Of a stretch of 64,000 nucleotides of DNA, positions 58,648 through 64,000 are shown one piece after another. The notes below the pieces were generated by a model. That model saw only the letters and a list, made by a program, of their open reading frames with translations, ran no database searches and was not told the origin of the DNA. Each line of letters starts with the position of its first letter. The first letter of the stretch is position 1. The stretch lies in contig OMYJ01000003.1 in assembly GCA_900315245.1 (NCBI GenBank), positions 96,121 through 160,120 of the forward strand, given 5' to 3'. The translations under genes and the position numbers were made by a program. The DNA comes from an uncultured Bacteroidales bacterium. GTDB lineage: Bacteria > Bacteroidota > Bacteroidia > Bacteroidales > WCHB1-69.

Positions 58648-60801
58648 CTATTCGATTACGTCAATTTCATCGACAATGTTCTTCGCGCCGGCGAACTTAT
58701 CGACGATGAAGAGGAAGTAGCGAGCATCAAGACTGATGTTGCGGCAGCGATCGACGTCGTACCAGATGTCGCTCATGGTGCCTTCCCATACGCGGTCGAA
58801 GTTGGTACCGATGAGCTGGCCGTAGCCGTTGATGACCGGACTACCGGAGTTGCCGCCCGTGGTGTGGTTGCTGGCGATGAAGGCCACCGGCAGTTTACCG
58901 TTCTTGTCGGCGTAACGACCGTAATCCTTCTTCTGCCACAGCTCCTTCAGCTTCGGATGCACCTGATAATCATACACATCGGGATTCTCTTTCTCCATGA
59001 TGCCATCCAAAGTGGTGTAATAAACATAGTCGGTACCGTCGGCGGGTTGGAAGCCCTTCACCTGCCCGTAGGTCACGCGCATCGTGAGGTTCGCATCCGG
59101 ATAGAAAACTCTGTCTTTGTCTTTTTCCATCAACGCCTTGACATACAGACGGTAATACTCATCCAATTGGCTGGATTCTGCGCGGTATCTTGTAACAGCA
59201 CCCCGATAGGTGTCAAACAGCGCATTGTATAGCATAATCATTTCATTACCGGCTGTTTTTGCTATTTGTTTAGGTGATGCTTTGGCGATGAAATCCTGAT
59301 ATTTGGCTGCATCCTGGAAGTAAGGCGCCTTCTTCGCGCTGTTATCCCACAATGCCGTCATCATCTCACGTACCACAGGTTCACTTTGGACATATTTCTT
59401 TAATGCCGCAGGGATATTCTCCGCTTTTTCATGCGTGAAATAATAAGTCATTAGTTCCACAAAGCACTCTTTGTCAATCACATCGAAATACTCGGCACGG
59501 AAACTCTTGTCGGCATCCTGCATCTTGGCGCGAGTTTCGTCCTTGATATTGTCATTGCCAAACAACTTGCTCATATAAGGATAGACGACCTCCTCCATCA
59601 GTTCCACACCGAAGAGATATTCGTTAATATAAGTAACCATCTGAAGATTGTTGTTGTAATTGTCATAGACTTTCTTCATATCCTGCAACAGTGTGCCATA
59701 CTGCGATTTACGTTTCGGATCGGCGTTCACCCACTGTTGGAACTCCTTCTCCTGGGCCTGTTTCTTGCCGATGACGTCGCACTCGCGGATGCCCTTGCTC
59801 TCGCCCTGCCACTTTTTCCAGCCGTTGGAGATGCCGTTGGCCTTGGCGGAGTACATGAGACGGATGCGCGGGTCGAGGTTCATCTGCTTCTTCATCGCAT
59901 CCAGGCGGATGGTGCGCGCTTGTATCGCGATGGGATTCTGAATGTTAGCTACCGCATTCACGCCGTCGGAGATGAGGAACTGGCGCGTGGTGCCGGGGTA
60001 GCCGAACACCAACGTGAAGTCGTTCTCCTGCACGCCCTTGATGGAAACGGGGAAGTACTGCTTCGGCTTCATAGGAACATTGTCCTTGCTGTAAGCCGCG
60101 GGCTTGCCGTCCTTGCCGGTGTAGATGCGGTAGAGTGAGAAATCGCCGGTGTGTCGCGGCCACATCCAGTTATCGCTGTCGCCACCGAACTTGCCGATGC
60201 TCTCCGGCGGAACACCCACCAAACGGATGTCATTGTAGGTCTCCGTGACGAACATAAAGTACTGGTTACCATAGTAGAACGGTTTGATCTGCGCTTTGTA
60301 GCCGGTACCTTCCGTGGCTTTCTTCGTCACTTTCGCAATATTCTCTTTGATCTTCGCCTGACGGTCGGCTTCCTTGTCCTGGCTGCCCACACCGGCCAAA
60401 ACCTGCTCCGTCACATCTTCCATATAGACGAGGAAGGTGACGGTAAGGCCCTCCATGGGGATTTCCTCCTGCATGTTTTTGGCCCAGAAGCCGTCTTGGA
60501 GGTAGTTGTGCTCCATGGTGCTGTGCGACTGCACGTATGAGTAGCCGCAGTGGTGGTTGGTGAGCAGCAGCCCCTTGGAGGAAATCAGCTCGGCAGTGCA
60601 GCCGCTGCCGAACAGTACGATGGCGTCCTTCATACTGTTGTGGTTGATGCTGTAAATGTCGTCCGCCGTGAGGTGGAAGCCAAGCTGCTGCATCTCCGCC
60701 TCGTTCTGACTCAAATAAAGGGGAATCCACATGCCGCCGTCGGCGCGTGCGAAGCTGAGAATCAGGGATAATAACAGGGTCAAGAATAAAGGTTTTCTCA
60801 T
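58648..60801 (-). CDS. S46-family dipeptidyl-peptidase, DPP11 type (Asp/Glu-specific)
   Basis: A 717-residue periplasmic serine exopeptidase that removes dipeptides from peptide N-termini, feeding the asaccharolytic metabolism typical of Bacteroidales. The start at 60801 gives the signal peptide MRKPLFLTLLLSLILSFARA and a mature N-terminus DGGMWIPLYL. The triad is visible as His in LLTNHHCGYSYV, Asp near GGDSDNWMWPRHTGDFSLYRIY, and Ser652 in GGNSGSPVINGYG. Eighteen residues after that Ser is Arg670 (NFDRVWEG), the position of Arg673 that gives P. gingivalis DPP11 its acidic-residue specificity; DPP7 has Gly there. Monocistronic. Confidence 0.9.
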   Translation of the reverse strand: MRKPLFLTLLLSLILSFARADGGMWIPLYLSQNEAEMQQLGFHLTADDIYSINHNSMKDAIVLFGSGCTAELISSKGLLLTNHHCGYSYVQSHSTMEHNYLQDGFWAKNMQEEIPMEGLTVTFLVYMEDVTEQVLAGVGSQDKEADRQAKIKENIAKVTKKATEGTGYKAQIKPFYYGNQYFMFVTETYNDIRLVGVPPESIGKFGGDSDNWMWPRHTGDFSLYRIYTGKDGKPAAYSKDNVPMKPKQYFPVSIKGVQENDFTLVFGYPGTTRQFLISDGVNAVANIQNPIAIQARTIRLDAMKKQMNLDPRIRLMYSAKANGISNGWKKWQGESKGIRECDVIGKKQAQEKEFQQWVNADPKRKSQYGTLLQDMKKVYDNYNNNLQMVTYINEYLFGVELMEEVVYPYMSKLFGNDNIKDETRAKMQDADKSFRAEYFDVIDKECFVELMTYYFTHEKAENIPAALKKYVQSEPVVREMMTALWDNSAKKAPYFQDAAKYQDFIAKASPKQIAKTAGNEMIMLYNALFDTYRGAVTRYRAESSQLDEYYRLYVKALMEKDKDRVFYPDANLTMRVTYGQVKGFQPADGTDYVYYTTLDGIMEKENPDVYDYQVHPKLKELWQKKDYGRYADKNGKLPVAFIASNHTTGGNSGSPVINGYGQLIGTNFDRVWEGTMSDIWYDVDRCRNISLDARYFLFIVDKFAGAKNIVDEIDVIE

Positions 60802-60840
60802 ATTTTTGATGTTTTTATTGACACGTTTATTTAGAGGGTG

Positions 60841-60848
60841 CAAATATA
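60841..60848 (-). promoter_or_regulatory. Bacteroidota -7 promoter element, minus strand
   Basis: TATATTTG on the minus strand, 39 bases upstream of the S46 peptidase ATG. Confidence 0.5.
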
Positions 60849-60930
60849 TAATTTTTTGCTATAAGGTTTAATGATTAAAGTTTAAGGTTTAAGCTGGGCG
60901 TGTGGGGATAGTATGATTAAGGAAAAATTG

Positions 60931-60938
60931 TAATTTTG
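60931..60938 (+). promoter_or_regulatory. Bacteroidota -7 promoter element
   Basis: TAATTTTG, ending 11 bases before the ATG of the acyltransferase 3 gene, implying a very short leader. Confidence 0.5.
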
Positions 60939-60949
60939 CCGCCTTTAAT

Positions 60950-62059
60950 ATGGAACGACTCAACGTGCAGACCCGATACCCCGATGCGATGGCCAGCCAT
61001 ACCATCGGATTGCTGCGGTGGGTGCTGATGGCGCTCATCGTGGTTATCCACACCGACATGGTGGCGGATACCGGCTGCACCAACACAGTTTACGCCATCC
61101 TCTACCGATGGGCCGGCAATGTGGTATGGCTGGCTAGCCCGCTCTTCTTTTTGATGTCCGGCTATCTTTTTGTGGCTTCGGACAGTGGATTCACATGGAG
61201 GACTTTTTCCGAAAAATGCCAACGCAGACTCAAAACATGGCTGATTCCTTACCTGCTTTGGAACACCCTTTTCCTTCTGTTCTACGGGCTGGTCGGATTG
61301 GTGTTGCCTTCCATATTGGGTGAAATTCCCCCATTGCAAGAGATGACCTTGACCGACATTCTGAAGGCCTATTGCTGCATCCGGGGCGAAGGGTTCAACT
61401 CCGGACCGATCGACTGGCCACTGTGGTTCCTCCGCGATCTGATGTTGATTGCGATTTTTACGCCTCTGTACGTTGCCATCATTCGATGCCACAAGGTTAC
61501 CATTCTGATACCCTTATTGTTAGGTTGTATTCCGCATCAACTGGGCTTCGAGTCGGAAATCGCGTTTTTCATGATTGGAATCTGGTTGAACATCTGGTTG
61601 CCATCACTTTCCCAACTGCTACGTAAACCCGTGTGGTGGTCTTTGCCGCTCTATTTGGCCGCTTCCATCGTAGTCACAGTCTCCGTCCCCGTACCAGCTT
61701 GGAGTATTGCCACTTTCACCTTTATCCGCAATCTTTCGGGTATGCTGCTGATAGCACAGATTTGCCACCGGGTGATAAATCGCCACTCTTCCACAGACTG
61801 GCGCGCGATGTCAGAACCTGTGTTCTTCGTCTTTGCTTTCCACTTCATGATTACCCGCCCGCTGACCAAGCTGTCGGCCAATTGGCTGATGGCGCACAAT
61901 GCCGGAAGTCTTGCATTCTCAATGGTCCACCTGCTGAACGTAATCCTAACAATTGCCATCACATTGTTGATTTATAAACTGTTACACCGGCTAACTCCAA
62001 CAATCTGTAATTGGCTGTCCGGCACCAACAACAAAACCACAAAATCGCCCCAACCTTAA
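60950..62059 (+). CDS. Acyltransferase 3 family membrane protein
   Basis: A 369-residue inner-membrane protein with about ten hydrophobic segments. Family features are the start LLRWVLMALIVVIHTDM (His in the first membrane helix, usual catalytic position), then LFFLMSGYLFV, RRLKTWLIPYLLWNTLF and WPLWFLRDLMLIAIF. Such enzymes O-acetylate or otherwise acylate cell-surface glycans. There are no sugar-polymer genes next to it, so the acceptor is unknown. It is followed 20 bp downstream by atoE, possibly on the same transcript. Confidence 0.82.
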   Translation: MERLNVQTRYPDAMASHTIGLLRWVLMALIVVIHTDMVADTGCTNTVYAILYRWAGNVVWLASPLFFLMSGYLFVASDSGFTWRTFSEKCQRRLKTWLIPYLLWNTLFLLFYGLVGLVLPSILGEIPPLQEMTLTDILKAYCCIRGEGFNSGPIDWPLWFLRDLMLIAIFTPLYVAIIRCHKVTILIPLLLGCIPHQLGFESEIAFFMIGIWLNIWLPSLSQLLRKPVWWSLPLYLAASIVVTVSVPVPAWSIATFTFIRNLSGMLLIAQICHRVINRHSSTDWRAMSEPVFFVFAFHFMITRPLTKLSANWLMAHNAGSLAFSMVHLLNVILTIAITLLIYKLLHRLTPTICNWLSGTNNKTTKSPQP

Positions 62060-62079
62060 CATTCTAACCTTATAACCTT

Positions 62080-63426
62080 ATGAAAATCATCAATTTCTGC
62101 GTCAACTTAGTACAGAAATACCTGCCGGAGCCGTTTGTTCTGGCCATTTTGTTAACGATTATCGCCGCGCTCACCGCCATGCCGGTATGCCACCAGACGC
62201 CCGTGGAGGTGGTCGAACATTGGGGCAACGGCGTATGGGGACTGTTAGCTTTCTCCATGCAGATGTCGCTGATTTTGGTCTGCGGCGCGACCTTCGCCGG
62301 GGCTCCCGCCGTCAAGAAAGGCATCCGCAAGATTGCAGCGTTGCCGAAGACTCCCGCCGCCGCCATTGCCACGGTGACGCTCGTCTCGGCCATCGCCTGC
62401 TGGATTAACTGGGGCTTCGGCCTCATCGTGGGGGTCATCCTTGCCAAGGAGATCGCCCGCGACTGCAAAGGTGTGGATTACAGGTTATTGATTGCCTCTG
62501 CCTATAGCGGATTCGTGGTGTGGCACGCCGGACTTTCAGGTTCCATCCCTCTGACCATGGCCACCGCCGGCGAAGCACTCACCAAGGCCACCAACGGTGC
62601 CCTCACCGAGCCGGTCAGCGTCTCCTCTACCCTATTTGCCCCGCAGAACCTCATCATCGTGCTGCTCGTCATCATCGCCATCACCGTGGTCAACACGCTG
62701 ATGCACCCCAAAGGCGAGCACGTGGTCACGGTGGATCCGCAGCTGCTGTACGAACCCGAGGAGGCGCCCGCGAAGGAAGACAAGTCCCCGGCAGCCAAGT
62801 TAGAGCAGAGTTATCTCGTGTCGGGCATTGTCGCGCTTTTGGGTTTCAGTTTCCTGATTATCAAATTGTTTGTGAGAGGTGGCTCGTTAGATCTCAACGC
62901 CGTCATCATGCTGTTCCTGTTCACGGGCATCCTGTTCCACGGAACTCCGATGCGTTATGTCCGTGCCTTCACGAAGTCAGCGGGCAGCGCGGCGGGTATC
63001 ATCCTGCAGTTCCCGTTCTACGCAGGCATCATGGGCATCATCACGGGGGTGGGCGCGTCGGGCATCTGCTACGGAACGGTCATCAGCGACGCCTGCATCG
63101 GCATCTCCACACCAACGACCTTCCCGTTGCTGACGTTCCTGTGCGCAGCGGTTCTCAACCTGTTCGTGCCCTCCGGCGGCGGTCACTGGGCTATTCAGGC
63201 GCCGGTGTTTTTCACGGCGGGCGCGAACCTCGGTGTCGATCCGGGACTAACAGGAATCTCCATCGCTTGGGGCGACGCGTGGACCAACCTCATCCAGCCC
63301 TTCTGGGCGTTGCCGGCTCTGGCCATCGCCAAACTCAACGCCAAGGACATCATGGGGTTCTGTCTCATTGATCTGGCGATTACGGGGTTGATTATTTGCG
63401 GGGGACTGCTATTTTGGGCGATGTAG
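62080..63426 (+). CDS. atoE: AtoE-family short-chain fatty acid transporter
   Basis: A 448-residue inner-membrane transporter of the AtoE/TIGR00366 family with about twelve hydrophobic segments. The typical start NLVQKYLPEPFVLAILLTII is present, as are WINWGFGLIVGVILAKEIAR, SGFVVWHAGLSGSIPLTMAT, FPFYAGIMGIITGVGASGI and NLFVPSGGGHWAIQAPV. It would move butyrate or other short-chain acids, the end products of amino-acid fermentation. This fits the peptidase-rich and IorAB-containing context. Substrate specificity is inferred from the family. Confidence 0.88.
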   Translation: MKIINFCVNLVQKYLPEPFVLAILLTIIAALTAMPVCHQTPVEVVEHWGNGVWGLLAFSMQMSLILVCGATFAGAPAVKKGIRKIAALPKTPAAAIATVTLVSAIACWINWGFGLIVGVILAKEIARDCKGVDYRLLIASAYSGFVVWHAGLSGSIPLTMATAGEALTKATNGALTEPVSVSSTLFAPQNLIIVLLVIIAITVVNTLMHPKGEHVVTVDPQLLYEPEEAPAKEDKSPAAKLEQSYLVSGIVALLGFSFLIIKLFVRGGSLDLNAVIMLFLFTGILFHGTPMRYVRAFTKSAGSAAGIILQFPFYAGIMGIITGVGASGICYGTVISDACIGISTPTTFPLLTFLCAAVLNLFVPSGGGHWAIQAPVFFTAGANLGVDPGLTGISIAWGDAWTNLIQPFWALPALAIAKLNAKDIMGFCLIDLAITGLIICGGLLFWAM

Positions 63427-63505
63427 TTAGTAGTTAGCAGTTAGCAGTAGTGGTGGTACGGAGGTCAAATTACAGATCACAATTCACTAATCACTGATCA
63501 CAAAA
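63424..63505. repeat. Low-complexity tandem repeats after atoE
   Basis: TAGTTAGTAGTTAGCAGTTAGCAGTAG at the stop codon, then GATCACAATTCACTAATCACTGATCACAA-type units up to the promoter of the porin gene. Confidence 0.6.
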
Positions 63506-63511
63506 AAAATG

Positions 63512-63519
63512 TATTTTCG
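63512..63519 (+). promoter_or_regulatory. Probable -7 promoter element of the porin gene
   Basis: TATTTTCG, one base from the usual TAnnTTTG, 34 bases before the GTG start. Confidence 0.4.
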
Positions 63520-63553
63520 CACTTTCTAAATTAAGATAATCAAATTACAGATT

Positions 63554-64000
63554 GTGAGAAAGTTACATTTTGTTTTAGGTTTGATTTTGTGCATTATTTT
63601 GCCTTTTTCAGCCATTTCTCAGGAAGAGAGCGTGAAAAAAGAGAAGAAGAAAAAGGAACGGAAGGAGGTGAACCCTAATTTCAAGCATAAGTTTACCACG
63701 TTTCATTTGGAGGCCCGTGCCGATTTCGAGTACAACTATAATCTCGAGAAATGGGGTTCAATCGATCCATCGGGCACTTACACTGGCGGCTCCGTCACAC
63801 AACACCACTACGGCTTCCGTGGCGACTACTTCAACTTCCTGCTCGGCGGCGACATCGGCGACCACATTTCCTATTTCTTCCGTCAGCGTATTGTCCCCGT
63901 CAAGGGGTTTACGGAGTTGTTTGACAACACCGATTTTCTCTACATCCAGTATAAGTTCAACGACCATTGGTCGCTGCGCATGGGCAAGGAGGCCATCTAT
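63554..64000 (+). CDS. Phosphate-selective (OprO/P-like) porin, N-terminal part
   Basis: A frame of 149 codons running off the window end. GTG 63554 is chosen as start because it opens a clean signal peptide (RKLHFVLGLILCIILPFSAISQ); no ATG in frame gives one. A basic stretch of Lys/Glu (KKEKKKKERKE) follows, then barrel strands: FHLEARADFEYNYN, HHYGFRGDYFNFLLGGDIG, ISYFFRQRIVP and FLYIQYKFNDHWSLRMGKEAIY. The last segments resemble the N-terminal strands of phosphate-selective porins, a common Bacteroidota outer-membrane family. Partial, so the assignment is moderate. Confidence 0.6.
   Translation, partial: MRKLHFVLGLILCIILPFSAISQEESVKKEKKKKERKEVNPNFKHKFTTFHLEARADFEYNYNLEKWGSIDPSGTYTGGSVTQHHYGFRGDYFNFLLGGDIGDHISYFFRQRIVPVKGFTELFDNTDFLYIQYKFNDHWSLRMGKEAIY

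Noticed and set aside
62520-63371. 283-codon plus-strand frame inside atoE
   Set aside because: Arg/His-rich translation in the wrong frame of a well-recognised transporter gene; no domain and no start signal.
1-64000. tRNA, rRNA, integrase or insertion sequence genes
   Set aside because: None recognised by reading both strands; a covariance-model tRNA search and a transposase profile search would be decisive and could not be run here.

Overview
The window comes from a member of the Bacteroidota, most likely order Bacteroidales. The evidence is: promoters of the TAnnTTTG type just upstream of many genes; a protein ending in a type IX secretion (T9SS) sorting domain and starting with a gingipain/haemagglutinin-type DUF2436 domain; a SusB-type GH97; a DPP11-type S46 peptidase; a TamL-like lipoprotein; and the debranching enzyme/GT4/GH57 glycogen operon typical of the phylum. 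The T9SS tail argues against Bacteroides itself. I cannot name genus or species. No rRNA, tRNA, CRISPR array, transposase or replication origin was recognised.

Layout. 1-19 kb: end of an RlmI-like rRNA methyltransferase, an M48 protease fused to a barrel-like C-terminus, an Ig-like lipoprotein, an outer-membrane barrel, a beta-helix protein, a GT-C glycosyltransferase, a SusB-like GH97, two DUF4230 proteins, TerC, a thioredoxin-fold lipoprotein-like protein, Nnr and a T9SS cargo protein. 19-24 kb: glycogen operon and Maf. 24-31 kb (minus strand): iorA-iorB-mreC-mreD-tamL. 31-36 kb: FecCD permease, barrel protein, a metal P-type ATPase with a Fur-family regulator behind a paired operator, then dapA with a small partner gene. 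36-41 kb: ClpC, KdsC and a TerB/J-domain protein. 57-64 kb: a PlsC-like acyltransferase, DPP11-type peptidase, acyltransferase 3, AtoE and the start of a porin.

The most interesting part is 40.8-57.2 kb, which looks like a self-contained efflux regulon. An NtrC-family response regulator and a short histidine kinase precede a TolC-like protein, a MacA/HlyD-like adaptor, three large FtsX-type permeases and one ATPase. Upstream of tolC, permease 1 and permease 3 I find the same arrangement: two tandem 17-bp palindromes (TGTAA-N7-TTACA) 21-22 bp apart, then 52-53 bp further a TTGGCA(C) element resembling the -24 box of a sigma-54 promoter. The repeated geometry suggests that the adjacent regulator drives all three transcription units.

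Inside this regulon lies a disrupted toxin-antitoxin-like pair. Its first gene is broken by an in-frame TAG, and the pair is bracketed by a perfect 21-bp direct repeat that contains one copy of the regulator palindrome. Other notable structure: four copies of a GTAGAGACG...CGTCTCTAC palindrome, one of them in frame inside the GH97 gene and two in the leaders of efflux genes; three 10-bp direct repeats with an exact 33-bp period across the promoter of a DUF4143 ATPase gene; and near-tandem low-complexity repeats in many intergenic gaps.
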